Source: Azospirillum endophyticum (lineage in GTDB: Bacteria; Pseudomonadota; Alphaproteobacteria; Azospirillales; Azospirillaceae). Taken from it: DNA of 64,000 bases. Each line of letters starts with the position of its first letter. Positions within the stretch are counted from its first letter, which is position 1. Positions 16,448 through 24,945 of this stretch are shown here, one piece after another. The stretch spans positions 85,335-149,334 of the forward strand of contig NZ_JAENHM010000063.1 in assembly GCF_016595245.1 (NCBI RefSeq), in the 5' to 3' direction. The position numbers were made by a program, and so were the translations under genes. The notes beneath the pieces were generated by a model. The model ran no database searches and was not told the DNA's origin. It saw only the letters and a program-made list of their open reading frames with translations.

Positions 16448-17341
16448 ATGCCGAAACACGGCCTGATCGAATTCGATGCTGTTCTCGCGATTGCACGGCG
16501 CGGATCGTTCCGGGCAGCGGCGTTGGAACTTGGCCTGTCGACCACCGCACTGAGCAACGTCATCGGGAAGCTGGAGCGCCAACTCGGCGTCCGATTGTTC
16601 AATCGCACCACCCGCAGCGTTTCCCTGACGGACGCCGGACGAAACTTCGTCGATCATGTCGGGCCCGCCGTACAGACCCTGCACGATGCGATGGGCGCCG
16701 CCCGCTCGCAGCAGGAAACCCCATCCGGAACCCTTCGGATCAATGCATTCGCGACAGGTGCGCGGGAGGTGCTTGGCCCGCTCCTGTTGAAGTTCCTGCG
16801 GCGCTATCCACAGGTTCACATCGATCTCGTCACCGAGGGCCGGATCGTGGACATCGTTGCCGAAGGGTTCGATCTTGGCCTCAGGAGCGCCGACCTGGTG
16901 CCGAGCGACATGATTGCCATTCCCGTAAGCCCTCCCCGCAGCTTTGCCGTGGTTGCGTCGCCGGCGTATTTCGAAGCCAACGGCAAGCCTCGCGTGCCCA
17001 CCGAGCTTCTGCGCCATTCCTGCCTTCGCATTCGGTTGCCGAATGGCGCGCTGCATCGCTGGCAATTCGAAAAGGACGGTCAGCCCGTCCAGATCGACGT
17101 TCAAGGTCCCATCACGCTGGATGAGGCGAGCCTCTCGCGCATCACTGTCCTCAATCACGTCGGCATCGGCTACTTCATGGAGTCCGATGTGCGCGAAGAC
17201 ATCGAGGCAGGGCGTCTCGTCCGGGTCTTGGAAGATTGGACGCCATCGCTGGCACCCTTGTGCCTCTACTATCCCAGCAGACGAAATCCTTCGGCCGCAT
17301 TCAAGGCGTTGATCGGCATGGCCCGCAGCCCTGCCAGATGA
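16448..17341 (+). CDS. LysR family transcriptional regulator
   Basis: 297 residues. The N-terminal winged helix-turn-helix reads GSFRAAALELGLSTTALSNV followed by LERQLGVRLFNRTTRSVSLT. The effector domain carries PSGTLRINAFATGAREVLGP and HIDLVTEGRIVDIVAEGFDLG, typical of the CrgA/DsdC-like group. It is divergent from the NTF2-like/SDR pair, the classical arrangement in which a LysR protein controls its neighbour from the shared 16352-16447 region. Its inducer is unknown. Confidence 0.88.
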   Translation: MPKHGLIEFDAVLAIARRGSFRAAALELGLSTTALSNVIGKLERQLGVRLFNRTTRSVSLTDAGRNFVDHVGPAVQTLHDAMGAARSQQETPSGTLRINAFATGAREVLGPLLLKFLRRYPQVHIDLVTEGRIVDIVAEGFDLGLRSADLVPSDMIAIPVSPPRSFAVVASPAYFEANGKPRVPTELLRHSCLRIRLPNGALHRWQFEKDGQPVQIDVQGPITLDEASLSRITVLNHVGIGYFMESDVREDIEAGRLVRVLEDWTPSLAPLCLYYPSRRNPSAAFKALIGMARSPAR

Positions 17342-17501
17342 GGGTTTGTTCAGTGACGGCTTCCGTAGGAGCGGCCATCTCGCGAACGCGGTGCCAACGA
17401 CCAGGTTTCGTCGGGAACATGGCTCCGAGCTCGGCGTCCGATTTTCCAAGGCCGTGAACGCAAACGCATGGCCCCTCGACCACAAGCGCCTCGATCGATG
17501 C

Positions 17502-17529
17502 GCCCTCGCGCCGGGACCGGCGCGAGGGC
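17502..17529. terminator. hairpin between convergent LysR and doeD genes
   Basis: CCCTCGCGCCGG (17503-17514) is exactly complementary to CCGGCGCGAGGG (17517-17528), and an outer G-C pair extends the stem to 13 bp with a GA centre. It lies 15 nt past the doeD stop and 160 nt past the LysR stop, so it can serve both strands. No T-run follows on either strand, so Rho-independence is uncertain. Confidence 0.55.
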
Positions 17530-17543
17530 TGACGGAAGCCCAC

Positions 17544-18923
17544 TCAGAGTTCGGCCGCCACCGCCTTCACCGCCTTGGCCGTCGCGGACACCACGATGTC
17601 CGCCTCCTCCCCCGTCAGGCAGAGCGGCGGGGCGAAGCCGAGGATGTCGCCCTGCGGCATGGCACGGGCGATGACCCCCCGCTCCAGCAGGGCGGCGGAC
17701 AGGCGCGGCCCGACCTTCGCCTCGACGGGGAAGAAGCGGCGGTCATCCTTGTCGGCGACGAACTCCACCGCCGCCAGCATGCCCTCGCCGCGCACCTCGC
17801 CGACCATCGGATGCCCTGCCAGCGCGTCGGCCAGCGCCGCGCGGAAATAGCCGCCGGTCTCGCGCGCGTTGGTCACCAGATCGAGCGTGTCGACCAGCTC
17901 CAGATTCGCCACCCCGGCGGCGGCGCAGAGCGGATGCGCCGAATAGGTCCAGCCATGGCCGATGGGGCCCAACTGGTCGGAGCCCTGCTCCAGCACCTTC
18001 CACACCCGGTCGCCGACGATCACCCCCGACAGCGGCGCATAGGCGGAGGTCAGTCCCTTGGCGATGGTGATGAGGTCCGGCCTGATGCCGTAATGGTCGG
18101 AGCCGAACATGCTGCCGAGCCGGCCGAACCCGGTCACCACCTCGTCGGCGATCAGCAGGATGTCGTGCTTGTCCAGGACGGCCTGGACCTTCTCCCAATA
18201 GCCGGCGGGCGGCGGGACGATGCCGCCGGTGCCCAGGACCGGTTCGCCGATGAAGGCGGCGATGGTTTCCGGCCCCTCCGCCTGGATCAGCGCCTCCAAC
18301 TGGTCGGCGCAGTGCTGGGAGAACTGCTCCTCGCTCATGCTGCGGTCGGCGCGGCGGAAATAGTAAGGAGCTTCGGTGTGCAGCACCGGCGGGCGCGGCA
18401 GGTCGAAGGCCTTGTGGAACAGCTCCAGCCCGGTCAGGCTGCCGGTCATCACCCCCGACCCGTGATAGCCGCGCCAGCGCGAGATGATCTTCTTCTTCTC
18501 CGGCCGGCCGAGGATGTTGTTGTAGTACCAGACCAGCTTGATGTTGGTCTCGTTCGCGTCCGATCCCGACAGGCCGAAATAGACGCGCGACATCCCGGCG
18601 GGAGCCCGGTCGACGATCATCTTGGCCAGCGTGATCGACGGCTCGCTGCCATGCCCGGCATAGGCATGATAGTAGGCGAGCTTGCCGGCCTGCTCGGCGA
18701 TGGCGTCGGCGATCTCGCGCCGGCCATAGCCGACATTGACGCAATAGAGCCCGGCGAAGGCGTCCAGGCTGCGCTTGCCGTCACGGTCGGTGATGTAGAC
18801 GCCGTCGCCGCCGGTGACGACGCGCGTCGGTGTGTCGCCGCGGGCGTGCGCCGCCATGTGGGTCGAGGGGTGGAAGAAATGGTCGCGGTCCCAGGCGGTC
18901 AGTTCGTTGGTCAGGTCGGTCAT
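17544..18923 (-). CDS. doeD: class III aminotransferase, predicted L-2,4-diaminobutyrate transaminase DoeD
   Basis: 459 residues from the ATG at 18921-18923 (GGGAA about 9 nt upstream; a Met five codons earlier lacks a site). It is a class III PLP transaminase of the aspartate/omega-amino-acid group. It has HFFHPSTHMAAHARGD, the substrate segment GLYCVNVGYGR, the PLP-phosphate stretch LSGSDANETN, the Asp motif LLIADEVVTGFGRLG and the Schiff-base lysine in TIAKGLTSAYAPLSG. In ectoine catabolism DoeD converts diaminobutyrate to aspartate semialdehyde. That role is assigned here from the adjacent doeC, AsnC regulator and eut genes. By sequence alone a polyamine or beta-alanine:pyruvate transaminase would also fit. 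It is 28 nt below doeC. Confidence 0.85.
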   Translation of the reverse strand: MTDLTNELTAWDRDHFFHPSTHMAAHARGDTPTRVVTGGDGVYITDRDGKRSLDAFAGLYCVNVGYGRREIADAIAEQAGKLAYYHAYAGHGSEPSITLAKMIVDRAPAGMSRVYFGLSGSDANETNIKLVWYYNNILGRPEKKKIISRWRGYHGSGVMTGSLTGLELFHKAFDLPRPPVLHTEAPYYFRRADRSMSEEQFSQHCADQLEALIQAEGPETIAAFIGEPVLGTGGIVPPPAGYWEKVQAVLDKHDILLIADEVVTGFGRLGSMFGSDHYGIRPDLITIAKGLTSAYAPLSGVIVGDRVWKVLEQGSDQLGPIGHGWTYSAHPLCAAAGVANLELVDTLDLVTNARETGGYFRAALADALAGHPMVGEVRGEGMLAAVEFVADKDDRRFFPVEAKVGPRLSAALLERGVIARAMPQGDILGFAPPLCLTGEEADIVVSATAKAVKAVAAEL

Positions 18924-18951
18924 GATCTGTTTTCCCATGAAGGATTTCGGC

Positions 18952-20445
18952 TCAGGCGGCGTCGAGGCAGACGTATTTCAGCTCGGTGAAGGCCTCCAGC
19001 CCATGGCGCGAGCCTTCGCGGCCGAGGCCGGATTGCTTGACCCCGCCGAAGGGAACCGGCGCGCCGGTGATCTTCACCCGGTTGACCGCCACCATCCCAT
19101 ACTGCAGCGCCCGCGACAGGCGCAGGATCCGGCCGGCGTCGCGGGTCACCAGATAGGCGACGAGCCCGTATTCGGTGTCGTTGGCGCGGGCCACCGCCTC
19201 CGCCTCCTCATCGAAGGGCAGGATCGCGGCGACCGGGCCGAAGGTCTCCTCGCGCAGGATCAGCGAGTCCGGCGCGACGTCGGCCAGCACGGTGGGACGG
19301 TAGAACAGCGGGCCGGCGGGATGCACCTCGCCGCCGGTCAGGCAGCGGGCGCCGCGATCCAGCGCGTCGCGGACGTGGCGTGCGCATTTGTCGACGGCCC
19401 TTTCGTTCATCAGCGGGCCGATCTGCACCTCCGGCTCCAGCCCCGGCCCGACGCGCAGGGCCGCGCTGCGGGCGGTGAAAGCGGCGCAGAAGCTGTCGTA
19501 CAGCGGACGCTGCACATAGATGCGGTTGGCGGCGAGACAGTCCTGGCCGGAGGTGGCGAACTTCGCGTCGATGGCGATGTCCACCGCCCGCTGCAGGTCG
19601 GCGTCGGCGAAGACCAGCAACGGCGCATGGCCGCCCAGTTCCATCACCAGCCGCTTCATGGTCGGGGCGCAACGCGCGGCGATGCGGCAGCCGATCCCGG
19701 TGGAGCCGGTGAAGCTCATGGCGCGGACGCGGGCGTCGTCGCACAGCGCGCCGACCAGCGGCTCCGCATCGCCGGTCAGGACGTTGAACACGCCGGCGGG
19801 GATGCCCGCCCGCTCCGCCAGTTCCGCCAGCGCCAGCGCCGACAGCGGCGTCTCGGACGACGCATGCGCCACCACGGTGCAGCCGGCCGCCAGTGCCGCC
19901 GCCGCCTTGCGCGTCAGCATCGCCGACGGGAAGTTCCAGGGCGTCGCCATGCCGACCACGCCCAGCGCCTCCCGCCGCAGCAGCATTTCGGCACCGGGCA
20001 GATGGCTGGCGATGCTCTCGACGCCCACCCGCCTGGCTTCCTCCGCGTACCATTCGACGAAGGAGGCGGCATAGTCGATCTCTCCCCGTGATTCGGCGAG
20101 CGGCTTGCCCTGCTCCAGGGTCATCAGCAGGGCCAGATCCTCGCGGGCGGAAACGATACGGTCGAACCAATCGCGCAGGCGGGCGGCGCGGTCCTGCGGC
20201 AGCCGGGCGCTCCAGGCCGGGAAAGCGGCGGCAGCGGCGCTGACGGCATCGGCGGCCTGGGCGGCCTCCAGCGCGGCGACATGGGCGAGGGTCCGCCCGC
20301 TGGCCGGGTCGGTTACCGCGAAGGTGGAATTGTCCGGTGCCGCGGTCCAGCGTCCGCCGACATAGGCGAGTTCGCGCAGCAGCCGGCGGTCGGTCAGGCG
20401 GCTGACGGCGTCGTGACGGTCCAGGCGGGACAGCTGCGCGGTCAT
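18952..20445 (-). CDS. doeC: aldehyde dehydrogenase, predicted aspartate-semialdehyde dehydrogenase DoeC
   Basis: 497 residues from ATG 20445, which has GGAGG just upstream; a GTG two codons earlier lies on top of that site. It is an SSADH/GabD-like NAD(P)-dependent aldehyde dehydrogenase with catalytic Cys303 in SGQDCLAANR, Glu269 in MELGGHAPL, TPWNFPSAM and the tail VPFGGVKQSGLGREGSR. In the ectoine pathway DoeC oxidises aspartate semialdehyde to aspartate. Odd point: at residues 191-196 it reads VVAHAS, where the family usually has VVKPA or VVKPS, so the Lys that contacts the cofactor ribose/phosphate is His here. The adjacent doeD and eut genes support the role. Confidence 0.85.
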   Translation of the reverse strand: MTAQLSRLDRHDAVSRLTDRRLLRELAYVGGRWTAAPDNSTFAVTDPASGRTLAHVAALEAAQAADAVSAAAAAFPAWSARLPQDRAARLRDWFDRIVSAREDLALLMTLEQGKPLAESRGEIDYAASFVEWYAEEARRVGVESIASHLPGAEMLLRREALGVVGMATPWNFPSAMLTRKAAAALAAGCTVVAHASSETPLSALALAELAERAGIPAGVFNVLTGDAEPLVGALCDDARVRAMSFTGSTGIGCRIAARCAPTMKRLVMELGGHAPLLVFADADLQRAVDIAIDAKFATSGQDCLAANRIYVQRPLYDSFCAAFTARSAALRVGPGLEPEVQIGPLMNERAVDKCARHVRDALDRGARCLTGGEVHPAGPLFYRPTVLADVAPDSLILREETFGPVAAILPFDEEAEAVARANDTEYGLVAYLVTRDAGRILRLSRALQYGMVAVNRVKITGAPVPFGGVKQSGLGREGSRHGLEAFTELKYVCLDAA

Positions 20446-20585
20446 GGGCACCTCCGGAAAGGATTTGGGCGTCGAAACGCCGATGTCCGGAGTCTAGAGG
20501 TGCCGCGATGGAGAGAGTGTCCGAACCTGCCCCTTGTGGCGGAGAGTGTCTCTTTGCCGGGGCGGAGAAGAAGAGAAAGTCTCTA

Positions 20586-21092
20586 TCACGAGTGGACGGG
20601 TCCGTTCCGCTCCTCCATCAGCGCCTCCAGCGGCATCGCCGCGTCGTCCTTCACCGTCCGCGTGACGATGTAGGTGAAATAGCGGTCGATCCCGGTGTCG
20701 CCGTCCAGCAGGCGGTCGATGATCCGCTGATAGGCGTCGACGTCGCGCGCCACCACCCGCAGGACATAATCGACCCCGCCGCCGACCGACCAGCAGGAGA
20801 CGATGCCGGGTTCGGCCTTGACCGCCCGTTCGAACCGGTCGAAATCGGCTTGCCGATGGCTGCCCAGCGTCACCTCGACCAGCGCCATGGCGAAGGGCGT
20901 CACCTGCCGCAGGGCCAGCCGCGCGTGATAGCCGGTGACGATGCCGGCCTCCTCCAGCCGGCGCAGCCGGACCCAGCACGGCGTCGGCGACAGCCCCACC
21001 CGTTCGGCCAGAGCCAGCTTGGTGATGCGGCCGTCACGCTGGATTTCCGACAGGATGCGCAGGTCGATGGAATCGAGCTTCAGGTCGGGCAT
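20586..21092 (-). CDS. doeX: Lrp/AsnC family regulator of the ectoine genes (DoeX/AsnC)
   Basis: 168 residues from the ATG at 21090-21092 (MPDLKLDSID), the usual Lrp/AsnC length; the longer open frame adds 30 residues outside the family. It has an N-terminal winged HTH reading KLALAERVGLSPTPCWVRLR, then the RAM ligand-binding domain (GYHARLALRQVTPFAMALVE, later DYVLRVVARDVDAYQRIIDR). A Lrp/AsnC regulator is a regular member of proteobacterial ectoine-degradation clusters. It lies between doeC, on the same strand 140 nt downstream, and enuR, divergent across 88 nt. It may bind in that 88-nt gap as well as upstream of doeC. The effector is not known from sequence. Confidence 0.83.
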   Translation of the reverse strand: MPDLKLDSIDLRILSEIQRDGRITKLALAERVGLSPTPCWVRLRRLEEAGIVTGYHARLALRQVTPFAMALVEVTLGSHRQADFDRFERAVKAEPGIVSCWSVGGGVDYVLRVVARDVDAYQRIIDRLLDGDTGIDRYFTYIVTRTVKDDAAMPLEALMEERNGPVHS

Positions 21093-21144
21093 GGAGCGGG
21101 AGCCTCTGGAAGATGACAACCCGACGATGTCCATGCTTTCCGGG

Positions 21145-21164
21145 ATTGTCAAATGTGATGATTT
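21145..21164. promoter_or_regulatory. candidate EnuR operator in the doeX-enuR gap
   Basis: The sequence ATTGTCAAATGTGATGATTT lies 17 nt before the enuR start. It shares ATTGTCA and TGATTT with the two repeated units upstream of ehuA (22587-22628). A MocR/GabR-type regulator binding here would autoregulate enuR and could affect the divergent doeX. The motif is seen directly; binding is inference. Confidence 0.5.
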
Positions 21165-21180
21165 CCAGCAGAAATGTTGC

Positions 21181-22566
21181 ATGACAAAGTGGCACCCCGA
21201 TGCATCGGCTTTGAGCAGGCCCGTCTATCTCTCGCTGGCCGATCAGGTGCAGCGGGCGATCACGCAAGGCCAACTGGCGGTCGGCGACCAGCTGCCCACC
21301 CACCGGCAGCTTGCCGACGAATTGGGCATTTCCGTCCAGACCGTCAGCCGCGCCTATGAGGAGCTGATCCGGCGCGGCCTGATCAGCGGGGAGACCGGGC
21401 GCGGCACCTTCATCCGCGCCGCCCAGACCGAGGTCGACCCGCCCTACATCCCGCAACGCACCGACGAGGTGATCGACCTGTCGATCCTGAAGCCGGTGTG
21501 CGAGCCGCTGCATGTGGAGGCGATGCGGCAGGCGCTGGTGGAGCTTGCCGCCAGCCTGCCGCCGGCCGTGGTGCTGTCCTTCCGCCCCAACACCCTGTTC
21601 GCCCGCCACCGGGCGACGGCGGTGTCCTGGCTGCGCGCATGCGGGGTGGAGACGGGGGCCGCCAACGTCACCCTGACCAACGGCGCCACCGCCGGCATGA
21701 CCATCGCCCTGATGGCCGCCGCCCCTCCCGGATCGACCGTGGTGACGGAGGAGGTCGGGCACCATACCCTGCTGCCGCTGGCCTCCTATCTCGGCATCAA
21801 GCTGCGCGGCGTCGCCATCGACGAGGAGGGAATCCGTCCCGACGCGCTCGACGCCGCCTGCCGCGACGGCACGGCCAAGGCGCTGTTCGTCATGCCGAAC
21901 CCGATCAACGCCACCGCGACCCACATGGGCGAGGACCGGCGGCGGGAGATCGCGCGCCTGGCCCAACGCCACAATCTGTCGATCGTGGAGAACGACCCGC
22001 TCGGGCCCCTGCTGAGCGACCGGCGCCCGCCGCTGGCGGCCCTGGCGCCGGAACGGACCCTCTACGTCACCAGCTTCACCAAGACGGTGATGCCCGGCCT
22101 GCGCACCGGCTATCTGGTGGTCCCGGACCGGCTGCTCGCCGCCGTCACCAACCGCCATCTGGTGACCAACTGGATCGCGACGCCCATCGTCGCCGAGATC
22201 GCCACCCGCTGGGTCGAGAGCGGCTTCGCGATGGAGATGGTGGAGTGGCAGCGCAAGGCCCTGCACCGCCGCCACGCGCTGGCCGCCGAGATCCTGAAGG
22301 GCATCCCCCATCGCAGCCATGCCGAAGGGCTGCATCTGTGGCTGCCGCTGGGCGAAGGACGGCCGGAGGCGACCTTCGTGTCGCATGCCCGCCATCAGGG
22401 GGTGGCGCTGGCGCCGGGCTCGGCCTTCGCCATCGGTCCCGGAACGCGCCCCGACGCGCTGCGCGTCTCCATCGGCTCCACCACCGAGGCGGAGCTGCAC
22501 GCCGGCCTGCGCGTGATCGTCAATCTGCTGAACAGCGACCCGGAGCCGGTGCTTCTCGCCATCTGA
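21181..22566 (+). CDS. enuR: MocR/GabR-type PLP-dependent regulator of ectoine catabolism (EnuR)
   Basis: 461 residues from ATG 21181. Residues 1-80 are a GntR winged HTH (LAVGDQLPTHRQLADELGIS, then VQTVSRAYEELIRRGLIS). The rest is a class I aminotransferase fold used as sensor. The PLP-binding lysine is Lys301 in TSFTKTVMPGLRTGY, closely matching the essential PLP lysine (Lys302) reported for EnuR of Ruegeria pomeroyi. The EnuR inducers are pathway intermediates, N-alpha-acetyl-diaminobutyrate and diaminobutyrate. It reads toward the ehu/eut operon with a 123-nt gap containing repeated motifs. A GabR of GABA metabolism would be the alternative, but the flanking ehu/eut/doe genes decide in favour of EnuR. 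Confidence 0.88.
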   Translation: MTKWHPDASALSRPVYLSLADQVQRAITQGQLAVGDQLPTHRQLADELGISVQTVSRAYEELIRRGLISGETGRGTFIRAAQTEVDPPYIPQRTDEVIDLSILKPVCEPLHVEAMRQALVELAASLPPAVVLSFRPNTLFARHRATAVSWLRACGVETGAANVTLTNGATAGMTIALMAAAPPGSTVVTEEVGHHTLLPLASYLGIKLRGVAIDEEGIRPDALDAACRDGTAKALFVMPNPINATATHMGEDRRREIARLAQRHNLSIVENDPLGPLLSDRRPPLAALAPERTLYVTSFTKTVMPGLRTGYLVVPDRLLAAVTNRHLVTNWIATPIVAEIATRWVESGFAMEMVEWQRKALHRRHALAAEILKGIPHRSHAEGLHLWLPLGEGRPEATFVSHARHQGVALAPGSAFAIGPGTRPDALRVSIGSTTEAELHAGLRVIVNLLNSDPEPVLLAI

Positions 22567-22586
22567 ACAATTCCGAGGGGGGCTTC

Positions 22587-22628
22587 TCCAGAATTGTCAT
22601 GATTTGATTTTCCAGATTGACATGATTT
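22587..22628. promoter_or_regulatory. two direct repeats upstream of ehuA, candidate EnuR operator
   Basis: TCCAGAATTGTCATGATTT (22587-22605) and TCCAGATTGACATGATTT (22611-22628) are near-identical direct repeats whose TGATTT ends are 23 nt apart, about two helical turns on the same face. They lie 62 nt before the ehuA start, and a related sequence precedes enuR. MocR-type regulators commonly bind such direct repeats. The repeats overlap where a promoter for the ehu/eut operon is expected. Confidence 0.55.
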
Positions 22629-22689
22629 TTGCGGTCCCGCATCGTTTGCGTACATCCACGGTCGCCAACCATTGCAAGGGAAGACCGGT

Positions 22690-23475
22690 GTGACCGACGC
22701 AATCATCGACATCGACCGGGTCACCAAGCGCTACGGCTCGCACACCGTGTTGCAGGACCTGTGTTTTTCAGTCCGGCCGGGTGAGAAGCTGGCGCTGATC
22801 GGGCCGTCCGGCTCCGGCAAGACGACGATCCTGCGGACGCTGATGACGCTGGAAACCATCGAAGGCGGCACTATCCGCATCGACGGCGAAAGCCTGTTCC
22901 AGATGGAGCGGAACGGCCGTCAGGTCCCCGCCGACGAGGCGCATCTGCATCGGATGCGGACCAAGATCGGCATGGTGTTCCAGCTGTTCAACCTGTTCCC
23001 GCACAAATGCGTGCTGGACAACGTCACGCTGGCGCCGATGCTGACCAAGGGCGTCAGGAAGGCGGATGCCGAACGCCGGGCGATGGAGCTGCTGGACCTC
23101 GTCGGCCTCGCCGACAAGGCCCGCGCCATGCCGGCCCAGCTGTCCGGCGGCCAGAAGCAGCGGGTGGCCATCGCCCGCGCCCTGGCGTTGCAGCCCAGGA
23201 TCATGCTGTTCGACGAGGTGACCTCGGCCCTCGACCCCGAACTGGTGGAAGAGGTGCTGAACGTCATGCGGATGCTGGGGTCGACCACCGACATGACCAT
23301 GTTGCTGGTGACCCACGAGATGAGCTTCGCCCACGATTTCGCCGACCGCGTGCTGTTCTTCGACCGTGGCCGCATCGTCGAGGAGGGGCCGCCCGAAATC
23401 CTCTTCACCAACCCGACGCACGAGCGGACCCAGGCCTTCTTGAAAAAGATCATCGCCGCCGGACAGCGGATCTAA
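22690..23475 (+). CDS. ehuA: ectoine/hydroxyectoine ABC transporter ATP-binding protein EhuA
   Basis: 261 residues from GTG 22690, with AGGGAAG about 6 nt upstream. It is a polar-amino-acid-type ABC ATPase: Walker A GPSGSGKTT (residues 38-46), Q-loop VFQLFNLFPHK, signature LSGGQKQRVAIARALAL, Walker B RIMLFDEVTSALDPE and switch His in LLVTHEMSFA. It powers uptake by the EhuC and EhuD permeases with the EhuB receptor encoded at the far end of the operon. It is first of the ehu/eut gene run downstream of enuR. By sequence alone it could serve another amino acid; the context fixes the call. Confidence 0.87.
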   Translation: MTDAIIDIDRVTKRYGSHTVLQDLCFSVRPGEKLALIGPSGSGKTTILRTLMTLETIEGGTIRIDGESLFQMERNGRQVPADEAHLHRMRTKIGMVFQLFNLFPHKCVLDNVTLAPMLTKGVRKADAERRAMELLDLVGLADKARAMPAQLSGGQKQRVAIARALALQPRIMLFDEVTSALDPELVEEVLNVMRMLGSTTDMTMLLVTHEMSFAHDFADRVLFFDRGRIVEEGPPEILFTNPTHERTQAFLKKIIAAGQRI

Positions 23476-23530
23476 AAGTTCAGCGCATCTGACGGTTCAG
23501 CGGATCTGAAAGGCTCGGCGCATCCGACTG
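23461..23530. repeat. four imperfect 17-18-bp tandem units after ehuA
   Basis: Four units built on TTCAGCGGATCTGAAA-like sequence follow each other at 23461-23477, 23478-23494, 23495-23512 and 23513-23530. The first overlaps the end of ehuA. GCGCATC or GCGGATC is kept in every unit. The array fills most of the 100-nt gap to ehuC; it may be a slippage expansion of the ehuA stop-codon region. Confidence 0.6.
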
Positions 23531-23575
23531 CGTCCGTTTCCGCTTTTTTCCCCGAACGCAGGAGATCTCGGCTTC

Positions 23576-24235
23576 ATGGCTGATTGGGCCGGCTATCTGG
23601 GCTTGATGCTGGACGGTGCGCTGGTGACGGCGAAGCTGACCGTGCTCGGCTGCGCGCTGGCCCTGCCGGCCGCCTTCCTCGCCGGGCTGGGCCGGCTGTC
23701 GCGCCACTCCGCGGTGCGTGCCGTATCGGTCGCCTATATCGAGTTCTTTCGCGGCACGTCGATCTTCGTCCAGCTGTTCTGGGCCTATTTCGTTCTGCCG
23801 CTGATGGGCGTGACGCTGACGCCGTTGCAGGCCGGGGTGCTGGCGCTCGGGCTGAATGTCGGCGCCTATGGCGCGGAGGTGGTGCGGGCGGCGGTGCAGT
23901 CCATCGGCCGCGAACAGCACGAGGCCTGCGTCGCCCTGAACCTGACGCGCTGGCAGAGCCTGCGTCACGTGCTGCTGCCGCAGGCGGCGGTGGTGATGGT
24001 GCCGACCTTCTGCAACAACGCCATCGAGCTGTTGAAGGCGACCTCGGTCGTCTCGCTGATCTCGCTCAGCGACCTCACCTTCCAGGCGCAGGTCGTCCGC
24101 TCGCAGACCGGCAGCACCGCGCTGCCCTTCCTGACCGTGCTGGTCATCTACTTCGCCTATGCCAGCCTGATCTCGTTCGGCATGAAAGCCCTGGAGCGCC
24201 GCATGACCCGCGGCCTCGACGGGCTGCGCACTTGA
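23576..24235 (+). CDS. ehuC: ectoine/hydroxyectoine ABC transporter permease EhuC
   Basis: 219 residues, the usual length for a His/Glu/Gln/Arg-type permease. The hydrophobic segments are typical, and the coupling motif EACVALNLTRWQSLRHVLLPQA (the EAA loop, residues about 119-140) contacts EhuA. YIEFFRGTSIFVQLFW is the family signature. It lies 12 nt before ehuD, which encodes the partner permease. The inner-membrane location is clear; the substrate is assigned from the neighbouring eut genes. Confidence 0.87.
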   Translation: MADWAGYLGLMLDGALVTAKLTVLGCALALPAAFLAGLGRLSRHSAVRAVSVAYIEFFRGTSIFVQLFWAYFVLPLMGVTLTPLQAGVLALGLNVGAYGAEVVRAAVQSIGREQHEACVALNLTRWQSLRHVLLPQAAVVMVPTFCNNAIELLKATSVVSLISLSDLTFQAQVVRSQTGSTALPFLTVLVIYFAYASLISFGMKALERRMTRGLDGLRT

Positions 24236-24247
24236 AGGAAACCGGCC

Positions 24248-24904
24248 ATGGAATGGGATTGGGAGTTCGTCCGCGAGATCATGCCGATGCTGCTGGACGG
24301 CCTGCGCATCACGCTGCTGGCCACGCTGCTCGGCTCCATCCTGGCCGGCGCCGCCGGGCTGGGCTTCGCCCTGCTGCGCCGGTCGAAAAGCCGGCCGGTG
24401 GCGCGCATCACCGGCTTCGTGGTGGAGTTCATCCGCGGCACGCCGCTGCTGGTGCAGCTGTATTTCCTGTTCTACGTGCTGCCGGAGCTGGGCCTGCTGT
24501 TGTCGCCGCTGACCGCCGGCGTGGTGGGCTTGGGCCTTCACTACGCCACCTACGCCTCGGAGGTTTTCCGCGCCGGCATCGACAACACGCCGCGCGGCCA
24601 GTGGGAGGCGGCGAAGGCCTGCAACCTCACACCCTACCAGACCTGGCGCCACATCATCCTGCCGCAGGCGATCCCGCCGATGATCCCGGCGCTGGCGAAT
24701 TATTTCGTCGCAATGTTCAAGGAAACCCCGCTGCTCTCTGCCATCACGGTGATCGAACTGATGAGCGAGGCCCGCGGCGTCGCCAACAGCAATTACCGCT
24801 ATCTGGAGCCGATGACGATGGTCGGCGTCCTGTTCCTGTGCATCAGCCTGATCGCCGTGCCCGCCCTGCACCTGCTGGAGCGCCGTTTCCGGCCCACCCG
24901 CTGA
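24248..24904 (+). CDS. ehuD: ectoine/hydroxyectoine ABC transporter permease EhuD
   Basis: 218 residues, second permease of the pair. It contains VVEFIRGTPLLVQLYFLFYV, the coupling loop QWEAAKACNLTPYQTWRHII and several hydrophobic spans. Its similarity to EhuC in size and layout fits a heterodimeric channel. It is followed by a short spacer with 15-bp repeats before eutA. Confidence 0.87.
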   Translation: MEWDWEFVREIMPMLLDGLRITLLATLLGSILAGAAGLGFALLRRSKSRPVARITGFVVEFIRGTPLLVQLYFLFYVLPELGLLLSPLTAGVVGLGLHYATYASEVFRAGIDNTPRGQWEAAKACNLTPYQTWRHIILPQAIPPMIPALANYFVAMFKETPLLSAITVIELMSEARGVANSNYRYLEPMTMVGVLFLCISLIAVPALHLLERRFRPTR

Positions 24905-24945
24905 CTGCCGACGCGCTGATTGCCGACGCGCTGACACGCCGATCC
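24901..24945. repeat. 15-bp tandem units between ehuD and eutA
   Basis: CTGACTGCCGACGCG (24901-24915) and CTGATTGCCGACGCG (24916-24930) differ at one position, and a third weaker unit starts CTGACACGCCGA (24931). The array begins within the ehuD stop region. Like the array after ehuA, it starts at a stop codon. Confidence 0.55.

Noticed and set aside
21181..22566. GabR-like regulator of GABA metabolism
   Set aside because: The fold fits, but the local genes are ehu/eut/doe and the PLP lysine region matches EnuR. The gabD/gabT pair is 22 kb away.
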